A DNA stretch of 64,000 bases, taken from Fredinandcohnia onubensis (GTDB lineage Bacteria; Bacillota; Bacilli; Bacillales; Bacillaceae_L). The DNA is taken from positions 186,001-250,000 of the forward strand of contig NZ_NSEB01000002.1 of assembly GCF_002734215.1 (NCBI RefSeq), in the 5' to 3' direction. Below are positions 33,151 through 42,068 of this stretch, piece by piece; the first letter of the stretch is position 1, and each line of letters starts with the position of its first letter. A program made the position numbers and the translations under genes. The notes below the pieces were generated by a model. The model saw only the letters and a program-made list of their open reading frames with translations. It was not told the origin of the DNA and ran no database searches.

Positions 33151-33831
33151 GTGGAACAATTAAGTGGTTTTTTAGCATTTGATTTATCTTTGATTCCATA
33201 TGTAGTGATTACATTACTGGTGGCCTTTACGGTGCATGAGTTTGCTCATGCGTATGTGGCCTATAAGTTTGGTGATGACACAGCCAAGCGGCAGGGGAGA
33301 TTAACCTTAAACCCAATTGCTCATTTAGATCCTTTTGGTACGATTCTGATTTTCCTAGCAGGGTTTGGGTGGGCACGACCCGTACCTGTCAATCGATTTC
33401 ATTTTAAAAGGCCAAGGCTTGCTGGGATTCTTGTTTCCGTCGCTGGACCACTGAGTAACCTGCTTGTAGCGGCACTTGCTTTACTCATTTACATCATCTT
33501 TATTCGTGTTGGTGTATTTGCAGCTATTCCAGAAGCAGTTGGAGAGGGGTTTGAAACGTTCATTAACCTGTTTGTACGGTTGAACATTGTACTGTTTATT
33601 TTTAACTTATTACCGTTTCCTCCGCTTGATGGATATCGCATCATTGAAGACCTTGTGCCAGCTCGTATTCGTCCAAAATTGACGCAGTATGAGAGCCTTG
33701 GGATTGTACTCTTTTTAGTTTTGGTCATTACACCAGTTGGGGATCGGTTTTTATACCCGTTACTTACGAATGGGGTATATGCCATCAGGGATATACTGGT
33801 CATGATCTTCAGACCGATTCTTCAATTATAA
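33151..33831 (+). CDS. ywhC: Site-2 protease family membrane metalloprotease YwhC
   Basis: A 226-residue membrane protein with the zinc motif HEFAH (His29, Glu30, His33) in the first helix and the second conserved motif NLLPFPPLDGYRI, which supplies the Asp ligand. It belongs to the SpoIVFB/S2P type of intramembrane proteases without a PDZ domain. The GTG at 33151 (EQLSGFLAF) is chosen because AAAGGAG is seven bases upstream; an upstream in-frame ATG lacks a site. Substrate unknown. It precedes ywhD, as in B. subtilis. Confidence 0.87.
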   Translation: MEQLSGFLAFDLSLIPYVVITLLVAFTVHEFAHAYVAYKFGDDTAKRQGRLTLNPIAHLDPFGTILIFLAGFGWARPVPVNRFHFKRPRLAGILVSVAGPLSNLLVAALALLIYIIFIRVGVFAAIPEAVGEGFETFINLFVRLNIVLFIFNLLPFPPLDGYRIIEDLVPARIRPKLTQYESLGIVLFLVLVITPVGDRFLYPLLTNGVYAIRDILVMIFRPILQL

Positions 33832-33892
33832 AATCAGACACTCGTATGGTAAAATAGTTGGTAATGAATAGAAGTGGAAAGGTGGATGTTCT

Positions 33893-34402
33893 GTGGATCA
33901 AAATAAGAAAAAGGTAGCTTTTAATATCATTAAAAATGATCCAACTGACGGGCATAAAGGATATGGAATTGGGGCGCTTAGCCTCGAAAATATCTCACCC
34001 GTATTTGTTGATATAGACGCTGAAGATGTATTCGTTGATGTCGGTGCAATGCATGCGCGAAGTGTGGTTGAAAAAGGGATTAAGTTTCTGCCGAATAAAG
34101 AGGATGTCCCTAATGGTAAGCCTTACTGGCTTGTGTGGGTAACGATTGATCGTAGGGAAGAGGGTCCATATTATGCGGGCGTGACAGCTTGTGAAATGAC
34201 CGTTGACCGCTCGATTCGTCGTGGCTATAAATCCTTACCAGAGCACGTAAACAGAATGGATAAGTCATTAAAACGCCATATCATGGTCGATTTTATGGAT
34301 GACAAATCAAAGAAGCTACTTTCAGATTTCTTAATTAACCACAATAAAGAGATTTGGGATAACTCAAGTGATGAGTTAAAAGAGGGATTGAAGGTTGATT
34401 AA
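33893..34402 (+). CDS. ywhD: YwhD family protein
   Basis: A 169-residue cytoplasmic protein starting with GTG (DQNKKKVAFNIIKNDPTDGH) after AAAGGTGG. It is conserved with B. subtilis YwhD through GYGIGALSLENISPVFVDI and ARSVVEKGIKFLP. No functional domain is recognised. The position between ywhC and pbpG supports the call. A small hairpin AAAGCT/AGCTTT and a strong terminator follow in the gap to pbpG. Confidence 0.88.
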   Translation: MDQNKKKVAFNIIKNDPTDGHKGYGIGALSLENISPVFVDIDAEDVFVDVGAMHARSVVEKGIKFLPNKEDVPNGKPYWLVWVTIDRREEGPYYAGVTACEMTVDRSIRRGYKSLPEHVNRMDKSLKRHIMVDFMDDKSKKLLSDFLINHNKEIWDNSSDELKEGLKVD

Positions 34403-34511
34403 GGTTCTTCTAATTGTGACATTTTAGTGAACAAACGGACTAAAGCTTGAGCTTTTTTAATAAAATAAAGTACACTAAATTTACAATGTACACACATTGA
34501 AACTAGGACAT

Positions 34512-34551
34512 AGAAATCCCCAGGACCTACACAGCCTGGGGGTTTCTTTTT
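34512..34551. terminator. Bidirectional terminator between ywhD and pbpG
   Basis: AGAAATCCCCAGG, ten-base loop, CCTGGGGGTTTCT, then TTTTTT. It lies 47 bases after the pbpG stop on the minus strand. Confidence 0.88.
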
Positions 34552-34597
34552 TATATACTTTTCTAGCCATCCAGGAGCATGAACTTCATGCATGCAT

Positions 34598-36667
34598 TTA
34601 AAACCAATCAAAGATTCGCTTAAAGAAGCCTTTGTCTTCTTTTTCTTCGTCCTTCTTTGGATTCTCTTTCTTTACGTCATCCGTATTTTTCGAACAATAT
34701 TCGGTTGGCTCGGTTCCTGCTTTATAGTAAGTAAGCCTTGAAACAGGGCAATCCTTTGTCGGAAGCAAACCTGTTTCTGGATTTATATACACTCCAACAA
34801 CGCCCTCAGTCGGTTTAAATGGTGTTGGCGCAATATCCTGATGCGCTTCTTCCATGAACCCCGCCCAAATATTCTTTGCATACTGTTTTTCTGCAACGAT
34901 TGTCAATGGCTCATTATTGTCATAGCCGGTCCAAATTCCAGCGACAAGCTGTGGTGAGTATCCAATCATCCAGTTATCCGCGTCAGTGGATCCTGATTTA
35001 CCAGCGTAAAACCTGCTCAACTTATCGCTAATCGTAGAGCCTGTAACGGCTGTGTAATCATTTAGTTTTTCATCAAACATGCCAGTCATTAGCTGTGTTG
35101 TGACAAAGGCGAGATCCTCATCAAGTACTTGTTTTGGCTTTGAGGTATTTTCATAAATGACTTCACCCTTGTAATTTTCAACTCTAGTAATAAAAACAGG
35201 CTTATGTTGTTTTCCACCATTATTAATGGTTGCGTAGGCGTTGACCATTTCGATTACACTAACGCCAGACGTCCCTAAAGCAAGGGAAGGAACATCCTTG
35301 AGTTTACTTGTGATTCCAAGTTTTTTCGCAGTGTCGATGAGTTCTCCATCATCCAGAAAGAGATGGGTTTTTACAGCGTACACATTGTCTGATAGGGCAA
35401 TTGCCTGAGCTAACGTAATCGAGTCATTCGCATAATAATTTTTATAATTCCTTGGTGTGTATGTTGAGCGATTGTCGTCATATGAGAATGTCGTCAGCTC
35501 ACTTCGAATTTGGGTCGATGGTGTGTAGCCTTTTTCAAGGGCTGCATAGTATAAAAATGGTTTAAAGGTCGAACCAGGCTGGCGTTTTGCCTGAGTTGCC
35601 CGATTAAAAGGGCTTTCCTCGTAGTCTCGTCCGCCAATGAGTGCACGAACTTCACCATTTTTCGGTTCCATCGCGACAAATCCAAGCTGAATTTTAGATT
35701 CTTCTTTTATAAAGTTCTTGGCTTTTTCCTCTGCAATTTCTTGAAGCTTTGGGTTAAGTGTGGTGTAGACACGTAAACCCTCTGTTTCAATCGTTTTTTG
35801 GTCAAGCTTTAGTTTTGTTTGGAGCTCCTTTTTTACAACATCCTGGAAATAGGGGGCAATGTCTTCACGCCCGACCATTTTGTTGCCTGTAAAGGTTAGT
35901 TCCTCAGCATGTGCTTGTTCAGCGGTTTTCTTTGAAATAAAGCCATTCTCAACCATTGAAAGGAGGATGACTTTTTGACGCTGTTTTGCTTTTTCCTCGT
36001 TTACTAATGGGGAGTAATGGGTTGGACCCTTTGGCACTCCTGCAAGCATGGAGGCTTCCGCTAGCGACAGCTCGCCTGCTCTTTTTCCATAATAATAATT
36101 AGCAGCCGCTTCAATTCCATAGACGCCATGTCCGTAATAGATTGTATTTAAATAACCTTCAAGAATTTCTTTTTTCGAATAATTAAGTTCTAGCCGAATG
36201 GTGTACAGAGCCTCAGTGAGTTTACGATTCCATGTCTTTTCATGCTCTAAAAATAGGTTTCTGGCATATTGCTGGGTAATCGTACTCGCCCCTTGAACCT
36301 TTGCCATCGCTTTAATGTCGGCAATAATCGCTCCGCCAATTCGCTTATAGTCAAACCCATGATGGTCAAAAAAGTTCCGATCCTCAATCGATACGGTGGC
36401 ATCAACAATGGATTCAGACATATCGTCGAGAGACACCCAATAGCGAGTCTCACCTTGATGACGTTCCTCCCCGATCAAGGTTCCGTCCTCTGCGTAGAAT
36501 AAGGTGGATAAAGGAACTGCAAGAGGAGGTGCCCCCTGTGTTTTTGCATAGGCAAGCACACCCAATATCCCGACAGCAACTAGGGTACAGCAAATTAAGC
36601 CAATGAATAAAAGGGCCCGCATGATTTTAATAGCTGTTTTTATCCGATCATTTGTAATAAGCTCCAC
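34598..36667 (-). CDS. pbpG: Class A penicillin-binding protein PbpG (PBP2d)
   Basis: A 689-residue bifunctional peptidoglycan synthase. An N-terminal membrane anchor (about residues 15-40) is followed by the GT51 transglycosylase domain (SIEDRNFFDHHGFD with the catalytic Glu, GASTITQQYARNLFL) and the transpeptidase domain with active-site Ser in PGSTFKPFLYY and the KSGST box. In B. subtilis PbpG is forespore-made and acts in spore wall synthesis. The GTG at 36667 lies six bases after AGAGAGGTG. Length matches the B. subtilis protein. Confidence 0.92.
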   Translation of the reverse strand: MELITNDRIKTAIKIMRALLFIGLICCTLVAVGILGVLAYAKTQGAPPLAVPLSTLFYAEDGTLIGEERHQGETRYWVSLDDMSESIVDATVSIEDRNFFDHHGFDYKRIGGAIIADIKAMAKVQGASTITQQYARNLFLEHEKTWNRKLTEALYTIRLELNYSKKEILEGYLNTIYYGHGVYGIEAAANYYYGKRAGELSLAEASMLAGVPKGPTHYSPLVNEEKAKQRQKVILLSMVENGFISKKTAEQAHAEELTFTGNKMVGREDIAPYFQDVVKKELQTKLKLDQKTIETEGLRVYTTLNPKLQEIAEEKAKNFIKEESKIQLGFVAMEPKNGEVRALIGGRDYEESPFNRATQAKRQPGSTFKPFLYYAALEKGYTPSTQIRSELTTFSYDDNRSTYTPRNYKNYYANDSITLAQAIALSDNVYAVKTHLFLDDGELIDTAKKLGITSKLKDVPSLALGTSGVSVIEMVNAYATINNGGKQHKPVFITRVENYKGEVIYENTSKPKQVLDEDLAFVTTQLMTGMFDEKLNDYTAVTGSTISDKLSRFYAGKSGSTDADNWMIGYSPQLVAGIWTGYDNNEPLTIVAEKQYAKNIWAGFMEEAHQDIAPTPFKPTEGVVGVYINPETGLLPTKDCPVSRLTYYKAGTEPTEYCSKNTDDVKKENPKKDEEKEDKGFFKRIFDWF

Positions 36668-36794
36668 AGAGTTCACCTCTCTCTTTTTCTATTTGAAAGC
36701 TTCATATAGAGCCATTTTCGTAGGCATATATCAATCAGTATGAAAAGTTTTCTGCCTTTTTAAACATTTATTTGCTAAAACAAGAAAAATTTTC

Positions 36795-36822
36795 TTGCAT
36801 TTTCGGGTAGTTGCCTTATACT
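36795..36822 (+). promoter_or_regulatory. Promoter of speE
   Basis: TTGCAT, 16-base spacer, TATACT; the palindrome CAAGAAAA/TTTTCTTG overlaps the -35 side. Confidence 0.5.
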
Positions 36823-36910
36823 TTTTGAAGTTGACATCGATTTTTTTAAGGGAATAGGGAACGATAAGGGAATAAATCCCTAAGTTATTCAATGAAAGGA
36901 TGTTATGAAA

Positions 36911-37735
36911 ATGGAATTATGGTTTACGGAGAAACAAACAAAAAGCTTTGGTATCACAGCAAAAATTAAACAAACCTTACATACAGAACAAACAGAGTTT
37001 CAAAAGCTCGATATGATAGAAACTGAGGAATTCGGCAACATGCTCGTTCTTGATGGGATGGTTATGACGACTCAAGTGGATGAATTCGTCTATCACGAAA
37101 TGGTGGCACACGTGCCGTTGTTCACTCACCCAAATCCTGAAAACGTCCTTGTTGTAGGTGGCGGTGATGGCGGTGTAATCCGTGAAGTGTTAAAGCACCC
37201 AAGTGTGAAAAAAGCAACTTTAGTTGATATTGATGGAAAAGTAATTGAGTACTCAAAGAAATACCTTCCTGAAATCGCAGGGAAGCTTGAAGACCCACGT
37301 GTCGATGTGAAGGTTGATGATGGTTTCTTGCATATTGCGAACAGTGAAAATGAGTATGATGTCATTTTGGTTGACTCTACTGAGCCTGTAGGTCCAGCGG
37401 TAAATCTGTTCACAAAAGGCTTTTATGCAGGGATTTCAAAAGCGTTAAAAGAAGACGGTGTATTTGTCGCGCAAACGGACAACCCTTGGTTTACTCCAGA
37501 CTTAATCCGCAACGTGCAGCGTGATGTGAAGGAAATCTTCCCAATCACACGTCTTTATATTGCGAACATCCCAACTTATCCAAGTGGTCTATGGACATTC
37601 ACAATCGGTTCGAAAAAATATGATCCATTAGAAGTAAGTGAAGACCGATTCCATGAAATTGAAACAAAATACTACACTAAAGAACTCCACAAAGCAGCAT
37701 TTGTATTGCCTAAATTTGTTGCGGATCTAATTTAA
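36911..37735 (+). CDS. speE: Spermidine synthase
   Basis: A 274-residue aminopropyltransferase that makes spermidine from putrescine and decarboxylated SAM. The family motifs are present: [20 protein letters not shown], the SAM-binding [14 protein letters not shown], and DSTEPVGPA with the catalytic Asp. The ATG at 36911 ([10 protein letters not shown]) fits family alignments; an ATG six bases upstream is the alternative. AAAGGATG is the ribosome site. It is followed by speB, giving the arginine-agmatine-putrescine-spermidine end steps. Confidence 0.95.
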   Translation: MELWFTEKQTKSFGITAKIKQTLHTEQTEFQKLDMIETEEFGNMLVLDGMVMTTQVDEFVYHEMVAHVPLFTHPNPENVLVVGGGDGGVIREVLKHPSVKKATLVDIDGKVIEYSKKYLPEIAGKLEDPRVDVKVDDGFLHIANSENEYDVILVDSTEPVGPAVNLFTKGFYAGISKALKEDGVFVAQTDNPWFTPDLIRNVQRDVKEIFPITRLYIANIPTYPSGLWTFTIGSKKYDPLEVSEDRFHEIETKYYTKELHKAAFVLPKFVADLI

Positions 37736-37918
37736 TTCAGTATAAGGTGTTAATTAACACACCGATTTTTGTGGAGAACTGCAATCTGCAAAAAAGATAA
37801 TAACCTACTGAATTAAATTAAAAGCCTCCGGCGGATGCCACAGATTTTCAAAGGTAGTTTTTCGAGCATGCTCGAAAAAATCTGGGCGCAAATACGCCAA
37901 GGCGTATTTGATTTTATA
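37728..37918 (+). repeat. Structured leader element, copy B (upstream of speB)
   Basis: Same design as copy A at 18867-19066. A perfect 15-base inverted repeat TAATTTAATTCAGTA (37728-37742) and TACTGAATTAAATTA (37806-37820) begins inside the speE stop region and encloses 63 bases unlike those of copy A, including palindrome GTGTTAATTAACAC. The conserved core from GCCTCCGGCGGATGCC (37824) has hairpins CGAGC/GCTCG and CAAATACGCC/GGCGTATTTG and ends a few bases before the speB ribosome site. Confidence 0.8.
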
Positions 37919-37936
37919 ATAATTGGGGGATTTTCG

Positions 37937-38815
37937 ATGAGATTTGATGAAGCTTATTCAGGAAATGTATTTATCAAAAGCCATCCGAATTTTGAAGAGA
38001 GCGAAGCGGTTATTTACGGAATGCCAATGGACTGGACAGTCAGCTACCGTCCAGGCTCACGTTTTGGACCGAGCCGAATTCGTGAGGTGTCGATTGGACT
38101 TGAGGAATACAGTCCTTATCTCGATAAAGAACTAGAAGAAGTGAAATATTATGATGCCGGTGATATTCCATTGCCTTTCGGAAATCCGCAGCGCAGTATT
38201 GAAATGATTGAAGACTTTGTTGATCAGGTACTTGCAGCTGGAAAATATCCACTTGGTATGGGCGGTGAGCATCTCGTTTCTTGGCCGGTCATGAAGGCTG
38301 TTCATAAAAAGTATCCAGATCTTGCGATTATTCATATGGATGCCCATACTGATTTACGTGAGAATTACGAGGGAGAGGCACTTTCCCACTCCACACCCAT
38401 TCGTAAAATTGCAGAATTAATCGGACCAGAGAATGTTTATTCATTTGGAATTCGTTCAGGGATGAAGGAAGAGTTTCAATGGGCAAAGGAAAACGGCATG
38501 CACATTTCAAAATTTGAAGTGCTTGAGCCACTTAAAAAGATTCTTCCGAAATTAGCGGGTCGTCCTGTGTATGTGACCATTGACATTGATGTATTGGATC
38601 CAGCACATGCACCAGGTACAGGTACAGTTGATGCAGGGGGTATTACATCTAAAGAGTTGTTAGGCGCGATTCATGAGATTGCAAAATCCGATGTGCGTGT
38701 AGTTGGCTCAGATTTGGTCGAGGTTGCACCGATCTATGATCCGTCTGAACAAACGGCGAATACCGCAAGTAAACTCATTCGTGAAATGATTTTAGGATGG
38801 ATACAGAAAAAGTAA
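37937..38815 (+). CDS. speB: Agmatinase
   Basis: A 292-residue ureohydrolase that splits agmatine into putrescine and urea. Manganese ligands are visible in GGEHLVSWP (His), HMDAHTDLRE (DAHTD) and IDIDVLDPAHAPG (DIDVLD). The ATG at 37937 (MRFDEAYSGN) follows GGGGG; an in-frame ATG at 37835 would add 34 residues encoded by the repeat element and is rejected because the same peptide precedes lipL. It supplies putrescine to SpeE. Confidence 0.95.
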   Translation: MRFDEAYSGNVFIKSHPNFEESEAVIYGMPMDWTVSYRPGSRFGPSRIREVSIGLEEYSPYLDKELEEVKYYDAGDIPLPFGNPQRSIEMIEDFVDQVLAAGKYPLGMGGEHLVSWPVMKAVHKKYPDLAIIHMDAHTDLRENYEGEALSHSTPIRKIAELIGPENVYSFGIRSGMKEEFQWAKENGMHISKFEVLEPLKKILPKLAGRPVYVTIDIDVLDPAHAPGTGTVDAGGITSKELLGAIHEIAKSDVRVVGSDLVEVAPIYDPSEQTANTASKLIREMILGWIQKK

Positions 38816-38829
38816 ATACTTCTGTTAGA

Positions 38830-38860
38830 AAGCTTGGGCCTTGTGGCTCAGGCTTTTTTT
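38830..38860 (+). terminator. Terminator of speB
   Basis: AAGCTTGGGCC, four-base loop, GGCTCAGGCTT with G-U pairs, then T-run. Confidence 0.8.
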
Positions 38861-38976
38861 GCTTTTTGCCAAACCATAGTCCTGTTAAAATAAATTTTTA
38901 CTATTATGACAATTCTTTCTAACCAGATGAATATACTACATTTGAACTACATTTTACCTATTAAAGGGGGAGTTCG

Positions 38977-39354
38977 ATGGTCGGGGTTCGCTTTTTGAAA
39001 ATGGCCGCATTGTATTTTGTGATTGGTGTTCTCATTGGGATGGGCATGTCTATGTCACATAATTACACATTAACAGGGGTCCATGTTCATATTAACTTAT
39101 TAGGCTGGGCATCTATGGGGCTTGCGGGCATTGTCTATTATTTGTTCCCGCAGGCAGGAGAATCCAAGCTTGGAAAGATTCATTTTTGGCTTCATAATAT
39201 TGGTTTACCGGTTATGATGATTGGACTCACGATGTTAATGCTCGGAAATGCAGCAGTTGAACCAGCAATTGCGGTCGGTGGTACTGTAACAACCCTCGCG
39301 ATTATCCTGTTTGCAATCAATATTTTCTTGAACGTTAAAGTCACAAAGCAATAA
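38977..39354 (+). CDS. Small four-helix membrane protein, heme-copper oxidase subunit I-like
   Basis: A 125-residue protein with four predicted membrane helices and conserved His residues in SHNYTLTGVHVHINLLGWAS and KIHFWLHNIG. The pattern HVHxNLLGW with YYLFP resembles the heme-binding helices of cytochrome oxidase subunit I/NnrS-type proteins, but the protein is far too short to be a full oxidase. It may bind heme or copper; the function is unknown. The ATG follows AAAGGGGG. It is a single-gene unit with a terminator. Confidence 0.7.
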   Translation: MVGVRFLKMAALYFVIGVLIGMGMSMSHNYTLTGVHVHINLLGWASMGLAGIVYYLFPQAGESKLGKIHFWLHNIGLPVMMIGLTMLMLGNAAVEPAIAVGGTVTTLAIILFAINIFLNVKVTKQ

Positions 39355-39377
39355 TATCTTAATAATACACACTGCTT

Positions 39378-39406
39378 ACTCGGCTTAGGCCGAGTTTTCT
39401 TTTTTA
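39378..39406 (+). terminator. Terminator of the small heme-copper-like gene
   Basis: ACTCGGC, TTAG loop, GCCGAGT, then TTTTCTTTTTT. Confidence 0.88.
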
Positions 39407-39471
39407 ATTTGAAATCCTATTACAAAATACCGTATACTAGTAAAGTTAATGACCTATAGGGATGTGTGGAA

Positions 39472-39903
39472 ATGAGTCAAGCAGGAGTACCTATTGACCT
39501 CAAATTTGTAACGGAAATTAAGGATGGAAAGCGAAAAGAAAATGTTGCTTTTAACGCAAATGGTCTATACTACATAAAAGGCGACAATACATATTTGCAA
39601 TTTGACGAAAAGCAAGAAACAGGTACGGTTAAAACCGTTATTAAAATCTCAGAAAAAGAGGTTCTCATCCTTCGTTCGGGACAGGTGAAAATGCGTCAGG
39701 TTTACCGAAAAAATGCAACCACCAATGGTTCATTCCAAAACCAGCATGGAACCTTTGACCTCACTGCAAAAACAAATAATATAGAATACAAATGGTACAA
39801 AAACTCTCGTAAAGGGACGTTATTTTTAGCATATGAGCTTTCACTACATGGTGAAAAGTCTGGATTACATAAAATAACCATTACATTTGAGGAGCGAAAC
39901 TAG
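39472..39903 (+). CDS. ywiB: YwiB, DUF1934 beta-barrel protein
   Basis: A 143-residue protein of the DUF1934 (calycin-like barrel) family, with LYYIKGDNTYLQFDE and IKISEKEVLILRSGQVKMRQ. The function is unknown. The ATG at 39472 follows AGGGATG; an in-frame GTG at 39466 is inside the ribosome site region. The stop codon abuts the argS start, so the two are translationally linked, as in B. subtilis. Confidence 0.87.
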   Translation: MSQAGVPIDLKFVTEIKDGKRKENVAFNANGLYYIKGDNTYLQFDEKQETGTVKTVIKISEKEVLILRSGQVKMRQVYRKNATTNGSFQNQHGTFDLTAKTNNIEYKWYKNSRKGTLFLAYELSLHGEKSGLHKITITFEERN

Positions 39904-41574
39904 ATGAATGTTGTTGATCAAGTAAAAGAACGCTTGAAAGCGGAAATTAAGGACTCAGTTGTAAAAGCTGGGCTAGCAACAGAAGAACAAATTCCGGAAG
40001 TTGTGTTGGAGCTTCCAAAGGATAAAGCGCACGGGGACTATGCGACAAACATGGCAATGCAACTTGCACGTGTGGCAAAAAAGGCACCTCGTATGATTGC
40101 AGAAGAGATCGTAGCTAACTTTGATAAATCAAAAGCATCAATCGAAAAAATTGAAATCGCAGGACCTGGGTTCATCAATTTTTATATGAATAATTCATAC
40201 TTAACAGATCTTATCCCGACCATTTTAACAGCGGGTGAGGCCTACGGTGAAACAACTGTTGGCAACAATCAAAAGGTTCAGGTGGAGTTTGTTTCAGCAA
40301 ACCCAACAGGTGACCTTCACCTTGGACATGCTCGTGGTGCAGCGGTGGGTGATTCTTTAAGTAATATTTTACAAAAAGCGGGTTATGAAGTGTCCCGTGA
40401 GTACTATATCAATGATGCTGGGAACCAAATTAATAACCTTGCAAAATCTGTTGAGGCACGCTATCTTCAAGCGCTAGGCCAAGAGGCGGAAATGCCAGAG
40501 GATGGCTATCATGGCCAAGATATCGTGGGCATTGGAAAGCGACTTGCAGAAGAATTTGGCGATAAATATGTCGCGATGGATGAAAAAGAACGGTTTGCCT
40601 TTTTCCGTGAATATGGTTTGAAATACGAGATGGAAAAGCTTCAAAAGGATCTAGAGGAATATCGCGTTCGTTTTGATGTTTGGTATTCAGAGACGTCTCT
40701 ATATAATAACGGAAAAATTGACCGTGCACTTGAAGCGATTCGTAATGCAGGTCATATTTATGAGGAAGACGGTGCAACTTGGTTCCGTTCAACAACATTC
40801 GGCGATGACAAAGACCGCGTTTTAATTAAAAATGACGGTTCTTATACGTATTTAACTCCTGACATCGCGTACCATCAGGACAAGCTCGAGCGTGGCTTTG
40901 AAAAGCTTATTAATGTGTGGGGAGCAGACCATCACGGCTATATCCCTCGGATGAAGGCTGCGATTCAAGCACTAGGCTATGATAAGGACACACTTGAGGT
41001 TGAAATCATTCAGCTTGTTCACCTATTTAAAGATGGTGAAAAAATGAAGATGAGTAAGCGTACCGGAAAAGCTGTTACAATGCGTGAACTGACAGAAGAG
41101 GTTGGCTTAGATGCCGTTCGATACTTCTTTGCAATGAGAAGCTCAGACACTCATCTTGATTTCGACCTTGATTTAGCAGTGTCTCAATCTAACGAGAACC
41201 CTGTGTACTATGCGCAATATGCACATGCACGTATTTGCAGTATGCTACGCTCTGGCGATGAGATGAATATTGCTTTAGATGGTGATTATGCGCTTGACTA
41301 TATCAATTCTGAAAAAGAAGTTGACCTACTGAAAAAGCTTGGTGAATTCCCTGCAGCGGTAACAGAAGCAGCAGAAAAACGAATTCCACATCGCATCACA
41401 AACTATATTAATGAACTAGCAGCAGCCCTTCATAGCTTTTACAATGCTGAGAAGGTGCTTGATCAAGACAATCTTGAAAAAACGAAAGCACGTCTTGCGT
41501 TAATGAAAGCTGTTCAAATCACATTGCAAAATTCATTAAAGCTAATCGGTGTATCTGCACCTGAAAAAATGTAA
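39904..41574 (+). CDS. argS: Arginyl-tRNA synthetase
   Basis: A 556-residue class I synthetase that charges tRNA-Arg. The N-terminal Add1 domain is followed by the HIGH-type motif HLGHARGA (near residue 140), the KMSKR loop [12 protein letters not shown] (near 380) and a C-terminal DALR anticodon-binding domain. The length matches B. subtilis ArgS. The gene starts immediately after the ywiB stop and ends at a terminator. Confidence 0.96.
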   Translation: MNVVDQVKERLKAEIKDSVVKAGLATEEQIPEVVLELPKDKAHGDYATNMAMQLARVAKKAPRMIAEEIVANFDKSKASIEKIEIAGPGFINFYMNNSYLTDLIPTILTAGEAYGETTVGNNQKVQVEFVSANPTGDLHLGHARGAAVGDSLSNILQKAGYEVSREYYINDAGNQINNLAKSVEARYLQALGQEAEMPEDGYHGQDIVGIGKRLAEEFGDKYVAMDEKERFAFFREYGLKYEMEKLQKDLEEYRVRFDVWYSETSLYNNGKIDRALEAIRNAGHIYEEDGATWFRSTTFGDDKDRVLIKNDGSYTYLTPDIAYHQDKLERGFEKLINVWGADHHGYIPRMKAAIQALGYDKDTLEVEIIQLVHLFKDGEKMKMSKRTGKAVTMRELTEEVGLDAVRYFFAMRSSDTHLDFDLDLAVSQSNENPVYYAQYAHARICSMLRSGDEMNIALDGDYALDYINSEKEVDLLKKLGEFPAAVTEAAEKRIPHRITNYINELAAALHSFYNAEKVLDQDNLEKTKARLALMKAVQITLQNSLKLIGVSAPEKM

Positions 41575-41588
41575 TCTATATATACAAG

Positions 41589-41619
41589 AGGCCCTTACGT
41601 TGAGTAGAGGGCCTTTTTA
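41589..41619 (+). terminator. Terminator of argS
   Basis: AGGCCCT, 12-base loop, AGGGCCT, then TTTTT. Confidence 0.8.
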
Positions 41620-41654
41620 ACGGGAATAATGAAGGGAAAAGGGAGGATACATAC

Positions 41655-41834
41655 ATGAAAGAGGTTATCTTAGCACTCTTGACGGGTGTAGTTGTCGGAT
41701 TTATTTTTGCTTTATTAAAACTGCCAATCCCGGCCCCACCGGCACTTGCAGGGGTGACTGGAATCGTTGGGGTTTATTTAGGATTTAAACTATTCCAATG
41801 GTTAGCGCCAATGATTCAATTTGGACCAAAATAA
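41655..41834 (+). CDS. XapX domain small membrane protein
   Basis: A 59-residue protein, MKEVILALLTGVVVGFIFAL onward, with the LPIPAPPALAGVTGIVGVYL block that defines XapX proteins. Two hydrophobic helices are predicted. GGGAGG precedes the ATG. The family is named for a gene near the xanthosine utilisation operon of E. coli, and its role is not known. It stands alone between argS and the repeat tract, with a hairpin (CAGGCACCC/GGGTGCCTG, 41835-41857) directly after the stop. Confidence 0.82.
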   Translation: MKEVILALLTGVVVGFIFALLKLPIPAPPALAGVTGIVGVYLGFKLFQWLAPMIQFGPK

Positions 41835-41857
41835 CAGGCACCCATCACGGGTGCCTG
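41835..41857 (+). terminator. Hairpin after the XapX gene
   Basis: CAGGCACCC, five-base loop, GGGTGCCTG, followed by ATTTG. The weak T-tract makes termination less certain. Confidence 0.55.
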
Positions 41858-41864
41858 ATTTGTT

Positions 41865-42015
41865 AGTGGCAGTATTTTTTAGATAGTGGCAGTAAATCTC
41901 GAATAGTGGCAGTATCTTTTGATTAGCGATAGTAAATCTGAAATAGTGGCAGTATTTTGGGATACTGGCAGAAATCGGCTAGTGACAGTATTTTACGAAA
42001 TAGTGACAGTATTCA
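41865..42015. repeat. Eight-copy AGTGGCAGTA repeat with 20-bp period
   Basis: Copies of AGTGGCAGTAWWTT begin at 41865, 41885, 41905, 41925 and 41945 (exact 20-base period), then degenerate copies at 41964, 41981 and 42002. The same motif and period occur 24 kb away at 17507-17600. The tract lies between the XapX gene and the convergent cls gene. Function unknown. Confidence 0.87.
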
Positions 42016-42068
42016 GCGCCTAGGTAGCTATTCCCTTACAAAAAAACAGGTTTTCCGCACTTATCCCC

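Noticed and set aside
34399-34611. 70-residue minus-strand gene between ywhD and pbpG
   Set aside because: It spans a strong bidirectional terminator and overlaps the pbpG end, with no ribosome site.
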